The notes beneath the pieces are model-generated. The model worked only from the letters and a program-made list of their open reading frames with translations. It searched no databases and had not been told where the DNA came from. The position numbers and the translations under genes are program-made. DNA of 64,000 nt from Beduinella massiliensis (GTDB lineage Bacteria > Bacillota > Clostridia > Christensenellales > Aristaeellaceae), in assembly GCF_900199405.1 (NCBI RefSeq), contig NZ_LT963430.1, positions 3,907,882-3,971,881 on the forward strand, read 5' to 3'. Positions within the stretch are counted from its first letter, which is position 1, and each line of letters starts with the position of its first letter. This document shows, one piece after another, positions 17,082-26,649 of this stretch.

Positions 17082-17708
17082 TCAGCACGCGCAAAACACG
17101 AGGCTGCCAAAGCGATCCGGTACGTGGAAGTTCGGCTCGCCCGTCGGCGACCAGGCCGACAGCTCCATCCCCCGCGCGCTGTGGTCGATGCGGTACACGT
17201 TCATGCGCCATCTTTCCCCCGCCTTCGGGACGTGGTCAAACCCGGAAAGCGGCATTTCCCAAACGGAGGTGAGTACGCCGTGTGCCGGGCTGCTTGACGT
17301 CTCGCTGCGCCAGCCCGACAGATCCCACGCAAGCCCGATCGTCGTCCGGTGCGGAGCATGGTAGGTGATGTCCGCGTCGAACTGCACGTTAAACGGGCTT
17401 ACCTCAAACTCCTTATACCGGTGCAGGTCGCCCGCGTCGCACAGGAAGACCTCCAGCACGTCCTGATTGTAGACCGGCTCATCCCGTTTCGTGTAATCCG
17501 AATGCGCTTCGTCGTCCGCGCACAAAAAGCGGAAGTAGAGCTTTCCCATCGCCGGGTCGTAAAACGCACGCACGCGCGTCTCCATCGCGGGCACGCGGCC
17601 CGACGCCGTCTCCACAAGCCGCATCTCCGGCAGTCCCTCCCAGACCGCATCGTCCGCCGCCGGAAACCTCGCCGCGCTGCGCGGCAGGCAGGAGTATTCC
17701 TTTTCCAT
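17082..17708 (-). CDS. CBM9-like carbohydrate-binding protein
   Basis: Small protein made of a single family 9-like carbohydrate-binding fold, 208 residues from the second of two adjacent ATG codons, which has the better spacing from GGAGG. Family features seen are VRAFYD, LYFRFLCAD, YNQDVLEVFL, YKEFEVSPFN and a final RMNVYRIDH segment. There is no signal peptide and no catalytic domain, so it probably acts in the cytoplasm or as a part whose partner is elsewhere. It lies 25 bp after the polytopic membrane protein gene on the same strand. Function is unknown beyond sugar binding by family. Confidence 0.82.
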   Translation of the reverse strand: MEKEYSCLPRSAARFPAADDAVWEGLPEMRLVETASGRVPAMETRVRAFYDPAMGKLYFRFLCADDEAHSDYTKRDEPVYNQDVLEVFLCDAGDLHRYKEFEVSPFNVQFDADITYHAPHRTTIGLAWDLSGWRSETSSSPAHGVLTSVWEMPLSGFDHVPKAGERWRMNVYRIDHSARGMELSAWSPTGEPNFHVPDRFGSLVFCAC

Positions 17709-17732
17709 CATATCCTCCTATACAGGGTTCCC

Positions 17733-19259
17733 TTAGGGAACCAGGGTCACCTGATCCGCCTCAGAAAAGTTCAAGTAGATGAGTCCTTCCGAGGACTTCA
17801 AGCGTTCTATCGCTCCGTCAAGCTTTTGTTGCCCCTCCTGGGTAGCGCTCGCAAGCATTCGTTCGGCCTCTTGCGCCGTGTCCGCGTTGGCGAGCACCTT
17901 GGTTACGTAACCGCGATTCGTCACGAATGCGGTCGGCCGCTCATACGTGTAGGTACAAAATTCCCCCGAAACGCGGGTGATGAACGTCGTGTAAAGCGGG
18001 TTGTACAGCGCTGGCGCCTTCGTCAAAACCGCGCTCGCGGGCCGGCCCATGGTGAGCCACCCCGTAGAGCGATTCGCCGCCGTAAGCACGGCCGTCACGC
18101 ACGTGCTCAAGACAAGCGCGCAGGAAATCGCCGTTCGCGCCCTGCGGCTGCTCAACAGCGGAAGGGCGGCCAGTATGCAGAAAAAGACGAGGGGTGAGGT
18201 CCAGGCTCCATATCGCGAGATGGCGATCATTCCGCAGTTGATATGGTAGGTAATCGAATACCACGCCACCGTCAGCAAAAAGCCCGCAAATAGCAGGGGC
18301 GTCTGCGCCTGCCGCTTGAGGGCCGCCCAGATCGTAAGCAGCGCCATGAGCAGCAGGAGAACCGGGAAGTAGCCCGCGAGTCCCAAATTCAGATCAAACA
18401 GATACGCTGCAAAACGCCCCCAGTAGTCCCGCATGTCCACGGTATACATCATGGATACCGGGCCGCCAAAGAGCGCGTAATTGAGCGCCACGGGCACGAC
18501 CGAAGGGATAAAGCAAAGCACCAGCAGCGCGCAGTCACCTGCATTTTTACGAATTGAAAAGAGCAGGTTTCTTCCCAACGACCGGGTTGGGCGCTCGTAC
18601 TTGTCCATTGCATAGGCGAGTATGATGACCGCGCCGTAGCCCATGATGCAGACGTTCAGCGTTCCCGCGATGGAGACAAAAAGCGCCGCCCGTTTATATT
18701 GCCGGTTTGAAAAGAACACGAGCGACATGACGACAAAGGCATAGATGAATACTTCGCTCTCCGGCCAGGTCAGATAGTAAAACGCCGGGTTCAGCGCCAC
18801 GAAGAGCAGCGTCACAAAAACTTGCCAGGCAGGACGCCTCAGGCACTTATAAACCACCGCCATCGCGATGATATAACATAGGACGTTTGTGAGGGCGAAT
18901 GCGTAGCTCTGGTTCAGATACAGCCGCTTTAAGGCGATCTTCATCGGCAGCGCCGCGAGGGAATACGTCGGGAAGTAAGCGGATATCATCTGGCCGTCCT
19001 TCGTCGTGAAGAGCGTACGGTCCTGATAAAAATATCCCGCGTATTCCGGATAATCCGTCCACGACTGCTCGATGTCTTCCTGCGTAATGAAGATAGACAT
19101 GCGATTTTGAAGCGCTATTGTCGTGATCATGTAGTCTTCGCTCTCGCCAACCGGCCCTGTCGGCGTAAGAAGCGCGTAGACCATCGCAAAGAAAGAAAAA
19201 AGTACGATGAATGCAAATGAAGCTCTCTTAAAAAAGGTCTCCCTCTTATTTTCCGTCAT
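17733..19259 (-). CDS. Polytopic membrane protein, possible GT-C type glycosyltransferase
   Basis: Integral membrane protein of 508 residues with about ten hydrophobic helices, the first at residues 14-32. A large outward loop follows the first helix and carries acidic residues (GESEDYMITT), as in GT-C lipid-sugar-dependent glycosyltransferases. A soluble tail of about 90 residues closes the protein. No canonical motif proves the enzyme class, so this is a fold-level guess. It may share a transcript with the CBM9-like gene, 25 bp downstream, and lies just after trmO. Confidence 0.6.
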   Translation of the reverse strand: MTENKRETFFKRASFAFIVLFSFFAMVYALLTPTGPVGESEDYMITTIALQNRMSIFITQEDIEQSWTDYPEYAGYFYQDRTLFTTKDGQMISAYFPTYSLAALPMKIALKRLYLNQSYAFALTNVLCYIIAMAVVYKCLRRPAWQVFVTLLFVALNPAFYYLTWPESEVFIYAFVVMSLVFFSNRQYKRAALFVSIAGTLNVCIMGYGAVIILAYAMDKYERPTRSLGRNLLFSIRKNAGDCALLVLCFIPSVVPVALNYALFGGPVSMMYTVDMRDYWGRFAAYLFDLNLGLAGYFPVLLLLMALLTIWAALKRQAQTPLLFAGFLLTVAWYSITYHINCGMIAISRYGAWTSPLVFFCILAALPLLSSRRARTAISCALVLSTCVTAVLTAANRSTGWLTMGRPASAVLTKAPALYNPLYTTFITRVSGEFCTYTYERPTAFVTNRGYVTKVLANADTAQEAERMLASATQEGQQKLDGAIERLKSSEGLIYLNFSEADQVTLVP

Positions 19260-19305
19260 GATCCCGTTTCCACTCCCCGCTGCTTACATGAAAGACATCG
19301 CTATC

Positions 19306-19995
19306 CTACCGCCCGTCCAGACCTTCTACCCCGCACACGCTCAGACACCGCCCTGACACGGTAAAGCGCACGTTGAAGCCCGCAAAGGCGACGCCGTAAA
19401 TCCTCCCCGGATCGTCCTGATACGACGGCCTCGGGTCCTGCGAGAGCACGCCCATCAGCGCGTCGCGCTGCGCCGCGGGAATCCGGTCGAGTAGCGCCCG
19501 CGGGAAATCCACCTCCAGCGCGTAGCCTTCGGCCTGCGCGGCAAAGCCGGACGAGGCTTCCGGGTGGCTGTCGGTGTACGGCAGGTACGGCTTGATGTCC
19601 AGGATCGGCGTACCGTCCATGAGGTCCGCCCCCGCCACAACCAGAACCGGCCCGCGTACCGGGTCGGCCTCGACCTGCTCCAGGCGCACAGAGGAAAGCC
19701 CGATGGCGTTAGGACGAAAGGGCGAGCGCGTCGCGAACACGCCCACGCGCACGTTGCCGCCGAGCCTGGGCGGGCGCACCGTCGCGGACCATCCGTCCCG
19801 CTGAGCGCGCGAAAAGCGCCAAATCAGCCAAATGTGCGAAAATCCCTCGAGCCCTCGCACCGCCTCCAAATTACGGTATTCCGGTTCAAAGACGATCTCC
19901 CCCCGGAGCGCTCCAACCAGGCCGCTTTGGCGCGGAATGCCGAATTTCTCCGGGAAGTCCGTGTGGATGGTCGCGATCGTCTTCATGGCCCCCAT
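19306..19995 (-). CDS. trmO: tRNA (adenine(37)-N6)-methyltransferase TrmO
   Basis: Methylates the N6-threonylcarbamoyl-adenosine at position 37 of tRNA(Thr). The start is the ATG at 19995 after AAAAGGGG, giving 230 residues. The UPF0066/TsaA fold is marked by FGIPRQSGL, HIWLIWRFS, GVFATRSPFRPNAIGLS and IKPYLPYTD. The C-terminal part (DPRPSYQDD) also fits the long form of the family. It is a housekeeping gene with no evident tie to its neighbours. A longer open frame extends upstream but has neither family similarity nor a ribosome site. Confidence 0.93.
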   Translation of the reverse strand: MGAMKTIATIHTDFPEKFGIPRQSGLVGALRGEIVFEPEYRNLEAVRGLEGFSHIWLIWRFSRAQRDGWSATVRPPRLGGNVRVGVFATRSPFRPNAIGLSSVRLEQVEADPVRGPVLVVAGADLMDGTPILDIKPYLPYTDSHPEASSGFAAQAEGYALEVDFPRALLDRIPAAQRDALMGVLSQDPRPSYQDDPGRIYGVAFAGFNVRFTVSGRCLSVCGVEGLDGR

Positions 19996-20306
19996 ACATC
20001 CCCTTTTACATGACGCGACTTTGTCGATCATCTGATAATTGCATCTTATCATAGCGCTCGATTCCTGACAACCCCTTTCCAGCCCTTTGCCCTTTTCAGC
20101 GCATCCTCCGCTTGCTGACGCTTGCGCAATCAGCGTCCGCAGCCGCGCAAGCGGGGGGACCGTCCCGAACCGGTCGAGCATCCGTTCCGCGCCAAGGCCG
20201 CCGCATGGTCATACCAGGCCGCGCGTCGCAGGCACCGCCGAAGCCGATCAGGGCGAGGGGTCCGTCCGGGCAAAGGAGCACTTTCCCCCTCTTTTTCAAA
20301 AACCCC

Positions 20307-20334
20307 TTGTCGCATTCGGTCAACGCGCTATAAT
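20307..20334 (+). promoter_or_regulatory. Promoter of the TetR-ABC operon
   Basis: TTGTCG (20307-20312) and TATAAT (20329-20334), spacer 16 bp, 45 bp before the start codon of the regulator. Confidence 0.6.
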
Positions 20335-20379
20335 AACAGATAACGACCGGCAGGTCAATGGGGCGCAAGGGAGGCTTCC

Positions 20380-21009
20380 ATGAATCCAAAATTTTTTTCA
20401 CTGCCGCAGGAGAAGCAATCCCGGATCGTGAACGCCGCCATCCGTGTGTTCGGCGGGGCGGATTACCGCCACGCGGTCACGGACGACATCGCCGCTTACG
20501 CGGGGATTTCCAAGGGGCTGCTCTTTCATTACTTCGGAAATAAGCGAGGCCTCTACCAGTACGCGTTCGATTACTGCCTGCGTTTTATCGCTCAGGCCGC
20601 AAATCGCGCTATTCCCGAAGGAAAGATGGACTTTTTCGCCATCACGCTGCAATGCGAGCATGCGAAGGTCGGCATCATGAAGCGCTATCCGCACGTGTAC
20701 GCCTTTATCATGCGCGCCTACTACGAAGAGGACGAGGACGTGGCGGATGTAGTGCAGCCCTTGCGCCTGTCGTGGACCACCCGCAGCGTAGACGCGCTGC
20801 TTCCCCGCATCGACGAGACGAAATTCCGCGAGGGCGTCGACCCGGCGCAGGCCCTGCGTACGCTCGTCTACTGCGCGGAGGGGTTTTTGCTGATGCGGCG
20901 GCGCGAGGGCGCCCTCGCTGACCCAGACCATCTGGTGGAAGGGTTCGACGAGACGCTCAGGCTGCTGAAGCGCAGCTTTTATAAGGAGGAATATCATGAT
21001 CTCTCTTGA
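20380..21009 (+). CDS. TetR/AcrR family transcriptional regulator
   Basis: Probable ligand-responsive repressor of its own operon. The 209 residues carry the N-terminal helix-turn-helix (IVNAAIRVFGG, then TDDIAAYAGISKGLLFHYFG) followed by an all-helical ligand domain. The ribosome site is GGGAGG. Its 3' end overlaps the ATPase gene by 14 bases, so regulator and transporter are made together. An operator is not evident, but the promoter region 20290-20340 is where it should be. Confidence 0.93.
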   Translation: MNPKFFSLPQEKQSRIVNAAIRVFGGADYRHAVTDDIAAYAGISKGLLFHYFGNKRGLYQYAFDYCLRFIAQAANRAIPEGKMDFFAITLQCEHAKVGIMKRYPHVYAFIMRAYYEEDEDVADVVQPLRLSWTTRSVDALLPRIDETKFREGVDPAQALRTLVYCAEGFLLMRRREGALADPDHLVEGFDETLRLLKRSFYKEEYHDLS

Positions 21010-21892
21010 GCATCTGACAAAGGATTACGGCGGCGGCAAGGGCGTCTTTGACCTCTCTCTGGTCATTCCCGAGGGCGAGGCATTCGGCTTCCTGGGGCCC
21101 AACGGCGCGGGCAAGACGACGACGCTCCGCATGCTGATGGGCTTCATTCGCCCCGGACAGGGACTTTGCCGAATCGGCGGTCTGGACTGCTCGCGGGATG
21201 CAGCAAAAATTCAGCGTACACTGGGCTACATCCCCGGCGAAATCGCCTTAATGGACGAAATGCGCGGCCTGGAATTCATTCGCTTCCTCGCCGCATATCG
21301 CGGCGGCGTGCCGAAGGGGCGCATCGACGCGCTGCTCGACCGCTTCGACCTCGATCCCAGCGGCCGCATCCGCAAGATGAGCAAGGGCATGAAGCAGAAG
21401 GTCGGCATCGTCTGCGCCTTCATGCACGATCCGGACGTCCTGCTGCTCGACGAACCGACGAGCGGCCTGGATCCGCTGATGCAGGGCCGCTTTATCGATC
21501 TGATCGAAGAGGAGCGCGCCCGCGGCAAGACGATCCTGATGTCCTCTCACATGTTTGAAGAGGTAGAGCGCACCTGTTCACGCGTCGGCATTCTGCGCGC
21601 GGGACGGCTCGCCGCGGTCGACGGCATCGACGCCATCAAGAGCAGGCGCCGCCGTCAATACGTCGTGCGCCTGTCCGGCGCGGCAGAGGCTGAAGCCTTC
21701 TGTAAGGAGCCGATTACCGTGCTGCGCCGCGACGGCGCGCACGTCACCGTCTCCGTCGGGGAGGACCTGCGCCCCTTCACCCTGGCGCTGTCCCGCCATA
21801 CGGTGACCGGCCTCGATTCCGTCCGGCAAAGTCTGGAGGACGTATTTCTGCACTACTATGGAGAGGAAATGAAGGGAGGCGTCAAGGGATGA
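20996..21892 (+). CDS. ABC transporter ATP-binding protein
   Basis: Cytoplasmic ATPase of an ABC-2 type exporter. The 298 residues show Walker A GPNGAGKTT (34-42), the signature MSKGMKQKVG, Walker B LLLDEPTSGLDP and the switch histidine in MSSHMFEE. The C-terminal 80 residues are the extension typical of drug or lipid exporters of the CcmA type. It overlaps the regulator upstream and the permease downstream (ATGA). The exported substrate is not known. Confidence 0.95.
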   Translation: MISLEHLTKDYGGGKGVFDLSLVIPEGEAFGFLGPNGAGKTTTLRMLMGFIRPGQGLCRIGGLDCSRDAAKIQRTLGYIPGEIALMDEMRGLEFIRFLAAYRGGVPKGRIDALLDRFDLDPSGRIRKMSKGMKQKVGIVCAFMHDPDVLLLDEPTSGLDPLMQGRFIDLIEEERARGKTILMSSHMFEEVERTCSRVGILRAGRLAAVDGIDAIKSRRRRQYVVRLSGAAEAEAFCKEPITVLRRDGAHVTVSVGEDLRPFTLALSRHTVTGLDSVRQSLEDVFLHYYGEEMKGGVKG

Positions 21893-22686
21893 GCTTACCG
21901 CTTTACCGGCAGGGGCTGCGCTCGTGTTACAAGATCGTCCTCGTCGTCATGGCCGTGCTCACGCTGTACGTGACCGTCATCATCACCATGTTCGATCCCA
22001 AGTTTGGCGCCGCGCTCGATCTGCTCTCCACCGCCATGCCGCAGCTGATGGCAATGGTCGGCATGACCGCCGCGGGCGGGTCGCTCGCCGGCTTCATGGC
22101 TTCCTACCTGTACGGGTTCGTGATCCCCATCTTTCCGATGATTTCCTCCATCCTCATCGCCGTGCGTCTCGTCTCGCGGCTGGTGGACCGCGGCTCCATG
22201 GCCTATCTGCTGGCCGCGCCCCACGCGCGCGGATGCGTCGTGCGCACGCAGCTATGCGTCCTGCTTACATCCATCGTCTTCCTGATCGCCTATGCGGCGG
22301 CTCTGGGCGTAGGCGTCTCCGCCGCCGTCTTCCCCGGCGAGCTGAACGTGAAAGCCTTTCTGCTGCTCAACCTGGGCGCGCTCTGCCTGCACCTCTGTCT
22401 TGGTTCCATGTGCTTTCTCGCTTCCTGCGCGTTTGACGAGACGCGGCTTTCCGTCGCCTTCGGCGCGGGCGTCCCGGTGGCCATGTTCGTGCTGCAAATG
22501 GTCGCCAACATGGGCGGCGGCGCAAAATTCCTGCGCTACTTCACCGTCTTCTCGCTCTTCGATCCGCGCGCCATCGTCGCGCGCGGACTGCCCGCAATGG
22601 GCGGCAGCCTCGTCCTCGCGCTCATCGCGGCCGCGCTGTACGCCGCGGCCGCCGTCCTGTTTCAAAAGCGCGACCTGCCTCTTTAA
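21889..22686 (+). CDS. ABC-2 type transporter permease
   Basis: Membrane partner of the ATPase encoded just before it, with a 4-base overlap. The 265 residues contain six hydrophobic segments, starting near residue 15, and few charged residues, as usual for ABC-2 permeases. No specific motif identifies the substrate. It is the last gene of the operon and is followed by a strong terminator. Confidence 0.9.
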   Translation: MSLPLYRQGLRSCYKIVLVVMAVLTLYVTVIITMFDPKFGAALDLLSTAMPQLMAMVGMTAAGGSLAGFMASYLYGFVIPIFPMISSILIAVRLVSRLVDRGSMAYLLAAPHARGCVVRTQLCVLLTSIVFLIAYAAALGVGVSAAVFPGELNVKAFLLLNLGALCLHLCLGSMCFLASCAFDETRLSVAFGAGVPVAMFVLQMVANMGGGAKFLRYFTVFSLFDPRAIVARGLPAMGGSLVLALIAAALYAAAAVLFQKRDLPL

Positions 22687-22701
22687 GCGCGGCAAAGGTT
22701 T

Positions 22702-22731
22702 GGCCGCCGCGAAATCGCGGCGGCCTTTTTT
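22702..22731 (+). terminator. Terminator of the TetR-ABC operon
   Basis: A perfect 10-bp GC stem (GGCCGCCGCG) with loop AAAT and six T. It touches the end of the convergent diguanylate cyclase gene. Confidence 0.93.
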
Positions 22732-24625
22732 ATTGCTTCGCCTTTTTATTTTCGTACATGCGCCGGTCCGCGGTTTGCAGCAGCTCGTCGTAGTTTGCCC
22801 CTTCCTCGGGGTAAAAAGCATAACCGATGGAGAAGCAAACCGGGATGCGCTCCCCGTTGCTCAATTCCACCTCGTGCACACCGGAGGCCTCGCCAAGCCC
22901 GCGAATGTACGCTTCCAGCTCGATTCGGGATTCGCAGCCGTAGATCAGCAGCGCGAATTCGTCGCCGCCCAGGCGTGCCGCCACCTTGTGCGATGCCTTC
23001 TGCTCGCGGAGAATATCCGCAAGCCCCCGCAGATACCGATCTCCATTTTCATGTCCGTAGCGATCGTTTACTTGCTTCAACCGGTCCGCGTCCGCAATCA
23101 CAAAGACCGCCTGCTCCAGGTAGTTTTCCGGCCCGAGGCGCTCTTCCATAAAGCGGCATAGCGCGCGGCGGTTGTACAGGTCGGTCAGCAAGTCGATGTC
23201 CCGCTCACGTTCAATGCGCCGGCGCTCCAGCATATCGTCCGTCACGTCCATGACGATCCCCAGAACATAGTGTTCGTACGGGATGGATTCCATTCGGATG
23301 AAGCGCTCCTGATCGCCCGGCAGCCGATAGATTCCACGCTCCGGCTCCACAGGATGCCTGCGTATCTCCTGCAGCATCCGCTCAAAGCGTTCCTGATCGC
23401 TCAGCACGCGCTCCGCTTCCTCGCCGTAAAGCCCGAGGATTTCGGCGCTTCTGCGGGTCGCCATCACGCGCCTCATGCCCGGCCTGTACTCGTACACGCC
23501 TACGGGGATGCTCGCAATTTCAAGAACCGTAGACATCTTGTTGGTCGTATCGAGCAGGCTTCCAATCATCCGATTGATCTGCGTGCTCAGCTTCGCAAAT
23601 TCAGGCGTCGTCTGCACGTCTATGCGCGTATCCAGGTCGCCCTCCGTGATGACCTGCAGCTTTTCGTTGACCGCGGAGATGCCGCTTACGATGTAATGAT
23701 CGAGAAAGGTGGAAATGGAACCGATCATGACGAGGGCGATAAGCAGGAGATAGAGCCCCAGCATCAGGCTGTTCTTATAGACGTCCTGATAGAGGCTTTC
23801 CTCCGAGCAGATACGGCCCAGGATGACCGAGCCCATCGGGGCGAACACGCAATAGCTCTTGTCCCCCATCACCACCGCGCGCAGGCCTTCCTCGCCCGAA
23901 GTTACCTTTTCCTCGCTCAGCCCGATTTCGCGCACGGTCTTATGGATGAAGTCCGGGTTCGTCGAGCCGAGCACCTCAAAACTTGCCGGATCGACTGCAA
24001 AGATTACCGCGCCCTTGTCCGCCGTAAGGAGGGAAAAGATATAGGAAAGCTCGTTGCGGCTCATGGATTCCAGCACGCGTCTGGGCTCCATGCCGATCTG
24101 CACGATTTCCTTGCCGTCCTCTCGCCAGACGGCGGCGTACTGCATCAGCTTCTGCTCCGCTGTATTGGGCGTGATTTCCTGGCACAGCTCAAGCGACCTG
24201 TCCTCAAGCATGGGCAAAAAGAACTGCATCTGTTCGCCGGAGTTGAAATTCATGCCGTAGTACTTGGGCTGCGAACCCGCATACAGGTTTCCCTCTGCAT
24301 CGAAGAGATGGAATTCGTCGATCTGCAAAAGGTCCGCGACCTTCTGCATCTCCGGCAGATCTCCGATGATTTCTGGCCGATGCTGCACGATGTAAGCGGC
24401 TGCCTTCGCGCGAATGAGGCAGTTTTGCATAAACTCCTCCTGCGTCTTCGCCGCATCTTCCTCGTTCTGCCTGAGAATTTGTCCGATCTGCCAGAAAAGC
24501 TCGTTCGAAGTCGAGCGCATTCCCCGCCGGGCCCCGCCGATTTGAAGGAAGTAATTGAGCACGAGCGAAACCACCATTGCCGCCAGGATGATTGCACTCA
24601 GCCTGCTTCTGATCTTCCGCTTCAT
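22730..24625 (-). CDS. Membrane-bound diguanylate cyclase with HAMP and PAS
   Basis: Makes the second messenger cyclic di-GMP in response to an extracytoplasmic signal. The 631 residues comprise a membrane helix (7-27), an outer sensor domain of about 255 residues, a second helix (286-306), HAMP (307-360), a PAS-like domain (365-460) and a GGDEF domain (465-631). The active-site loop is intact (RLGGDEFALL, GGDEF at 553-557), as is the substrate motif DADRLKQVNDRYGH. The inhibitory RxxD motif usually found five residues before GGDEF is absent, so feedback inhibition by that site is unlikely. The ribosome site GGGAG precedes the ATG. Confidence 0.94.
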   Translation of the reverse strand: MKRKIRSRLSAIILAAMVVSLVLNYFLQIGGARRGMRSTSNELFWQIGQILRQNEEDAAKTQEEFMQNCLIRAKAAAYIVQHRPEIIGDLPEMQKVADLLQIDEFHLFDAEGNLYAGSQPKYYGMNFNSGEQMQFFLPMLEDRSLELCQEITPNTAEQKLMQYAAVWREDGKEIVQIGMEPRRVLESMSRNELSYIFSLLTADKGAVIFAVDPASFEVLGSTNPDFIHKTVREIGLSEEKVTSGEEGLRAVVMGDKSYCVFAPMGSVILGRICSEESLYQDVYKNSLMLGLYLLLIALVMIGSISTFLDHYIVSGISAVNEKLQVITEGDLDTRIDVQTTPEFAKLSTQINRMIGSLLDTTNKMSTVLEIASIPVGVYEYRPGMRRVMATRRSAEILGLYGEEAERVLSDQERFERMLQEIRRHPVEPERGIYRLPGDQERFIRMESIPYEHYVLGIVMDVTDDMLERRRIERERDIDLLTDLYNRRALCRFMEERLGPENYLEQAVFVIADADRLKQVNDRYGHENGDRYLRGLADILREQKASHKVAARLGGDEFALLIYGCESRIELEAYIRGLGEASGVHEVELSNGERIPVCFSIGYAFYPEEGANYDELLQTADRRMYENKKAKQ

Positions 24626-24684
24626 AGTTCTCCCTTCTGCTCAGCGTGTCCGCGCTGACGCAGTCCTTCTTCCCTCATTCTCCC

Positions 24685-24713
24685 ATTGTAATGGAATTTT
24701 CCGCTAAAAGCAA
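24685..24713 (-). promoter_or_regulatory. Promoter of the diguanylate cyclase gene
   Basis: On the minus strand TTGCTT (24713-24708) and TACAAT (24690-24685) with a 17-bp spacer, about 60 bp before the start codon. Confidence 0.6.
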
Positions 24714-24731
24714 CGCGTTTTTTGGTCATCC

Positions 24732-26576
24732 TTACCGTTCGATATTTTCCGGCGCCAGATGGCTGTACACCGATCCCGCCTTTACGCCATTCTTATGAAA
24801 GGACATGAGCTCGGAGAACGTCACGAACTGGTATCCCTGCGCGCTCAGCTCCGGAATCGCCCGCTCCACGGCAGCAGCCGTCGTCTCGTACACGTCGTGG
24901 CAGAGGATGATCGATCCGTTTTTCGCCCCTTTCATGATCGCCCGATAGGTTTTTTCCTCGTTTCGCGTCGACCAATCGAGCGTATCGACCGACCATGAAG
25001 CGATGAGCATGTTCATCGAACGCGTGACTGCGCGCACGTCCTTGTTGACGGAACCATACGGCGGACGCAACACGCGGACAGGCGCGTTCGCAACCTTGCC
25101 TACCGCCGCGATGGTTCGCTCCAGCTCGCGGGCAATCCCCTCCTGTGACAGCGTCGTCAGCTTTTTATGGCTCCAGGTATGGCAGGCGATTTCACTCCCC
25201 TGCTGCGCGACCTGAAGAACGACGTCCTCATAATTGGCTACGCGATTGCCGACGACGCAGAATGTCGCCCTGCCGTCCACCTCGTCGAGCGCCGCGAGGA
25301 TACGCGGCGTCACCTCGCTCGGCCCGTCGTCAAAGGTGAGGGCGATCATGGGCTTGTCAGGATCGATCCGGCGCACTGCCGTTTCCGCCGGCGCCTGCGT
25401 TTGGACGGGCCGCGTCTGCTCCTGCGTAACGTCGTAATCGCTCACATCCGATTTGATTTCCTGCACCTGGGCAATATCAAGCTCCGGCGAAAGTGCGCCT
25501 GCCGCGCCGAGCTCCGCGTACGGAAGAATCACGCGCAACGTCCCCAGCGCGCTGGGCAGAAGATCTCCCCGTACGAAAACCACCGCCACGCCGCTGGGCA
25601 AAAGCGCGCAGTTTGACAGCCAGCTTTCGTCCGCCTGCGCGTCGTCCATCGCCCCGTATACCTGGGAAAGACGGTCCGTCAAGAGCTTCAGCGCAACATC
25701 CTTCCCCGCTTCGGTCAGGATGTCGTCGGCCGTCAACAGCTTTCCCGTCTGCAAATCCGCGGTCACAACAAGCGCCAAATCCTCCTGATGCGCCATAAAG
25801 CTGCTCATCAAAAAGCCGTTCTCCATCACGGTGGCATACCGCTCGCCGATACGGTAAGCATCGTAGCTGAGCGATAATTCGACCTCCGCCTCGTCCCCGT
25901 CCACGCCGACAGCGCCAAGCATATCCCGCGCCTCGCGTTCCTTTTCCCGCACAAACCGCTTCAGCGCGTCGTCCAGAACGGCGCAATCTGTGCGCGGATA
26001 TTGAACGTTCAAAGAAAGATGCTCGTCGTATTCGACGTCCGCCTCCGTCCTTCCCACCTGCTGCACGACGGCATCCGAACCGACGATCCATTGATACAGT
26101 TCGGCATCCGTCTCAAGTTCGGCATCCTCCGTCTGAACGAGTTTTGCATCCATATACCCGATATGCCCGGAGACCACGACGCGGTAAAACGCGCCGGATC
26201 GTCCAAGCACCGCCAACGGCGTAAAGCTTTGCGCCTGCATCAGCACCGGGGCGCGATACGATGGTTCCGCGCGCAGGTTGACGTACTTACCTCGGTTGTC
26301 CACGTAGCCCGGCGTCGCGCGGCTTACGTACTGCGCACTCATGTAGCCCGTACCGTCCCCGACGCGCACCCAGTACCAGCCGTCTACATACCCGCGCAGC
26401 TCCACCGCCGTGCCTGTACTGTATGTGCCCAGCTGCTGAGAATCGGTCGTGGGCAGTGCGCGCAGGCTAAGCCCCTTCGACGTGACGACGCCATACGCTT
26501 CCGCCAGCGCGTTTAAGCTCCCGGACAAGAAGATCACAAATGCCAGCGCCACCGTCAAAATACTTCTTTTGTACAT
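24732..26576 (-). CDS. Secreted polysaccharide deacetylase, PdaC-like, with two SH3 modules
   Basis: Cell-wall enzyme that removes acetyl groups from glycan, probably peptidoglycan. The 614 residues have a signal peptide (cut near ALAEA), two SH3 modules (27-85, 92-148), a middle region (165-365) resembling the DUF4163-DUF3298 pair of PdaC, and a carbohydrate esterase 4 domain (408-600). Catalytic motifs are intact: TFDDGPS (Asp 416, Asp 417), HTWSH (His 466, His 470), RPPYG (504-508), DTLDW (531-535) and LCHD (His 560). Deacetylation of this kind gives lysozyme resistance in other Gram-positives. It lies directly after an ECF sigma/anti-sigma operon, which may control it. Confidence 0.93.
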   Translation of the reverse strand: MYKRSILTVALAFVIFLSGSLNALAEAYGVVTSKGLSLRALPTTDSQQLGTYSTGTAVELRGYVDGWYWVRVGDGTGYMSAQYVSRATPGYVDNRGKYVNLRAEPSYRAPVLMQAQSFTPLAVLGRSGAFYRVVVSGHIGYMDAKLVQTEDAELETDAELYQWIVGSDAVVQQVGRTEADVEYDEHLSLNVQYPRTDCAVLDDALKRFVREKEREARDMLGAVGVDGDEAEVELSLSYDAYRIGERYATVMENGFLMSSFMAHQEDLALVVTADLQTGKLLTADDILTEAGKDVALKLLTDRLSQVYGAMDDAQADESWLSNCALLPSGVAVVFVRGDLLPSALGTLRVILPYAELGAAGALSPELDIAQVQEIKSDVSDYDVTQEQTRPVQTQAPAETAVRRIDPDKPMIALTFDDGPSEVTPRILAALDEVDGRATFCVVGNRVANYEDVVLQVAQQGSEIACHTWSHKKLTTLSQEGIARELERTIAAVGKVANAPVRVLRPPYGSVNKDVRAVTRSMNMLIASWSVDTLDWSTRNEEKTYRAIMKGAKNGSIILCHDVYETTAAAVERAIPELSAQGYQFVTFSELMSFHKNGVKAGSVYSHLAPENIER

Positions 26577-26605
26577 GGTTTCCCTCCATAAAGCTTAAAC
26601 GAAAG

Positions 26606-26634
26606 GCCGCCTTCGCAGTTGTCGCGAAAGCGGC
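26606..26634 (-). terminator. Terminator of the sigma/anti-sigma operon
   Basis: An 11-bp stem with one mismatch (GCCGCCTTCGC against GCGAAAGCGGC). On the minus strand it is followed by TTTCGTTT. It makes full read-through into the deacetylase gene unlikely. Confidence 0.65.
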
Positions 26635-26649
26635 TCTCTCTGTTCTGTG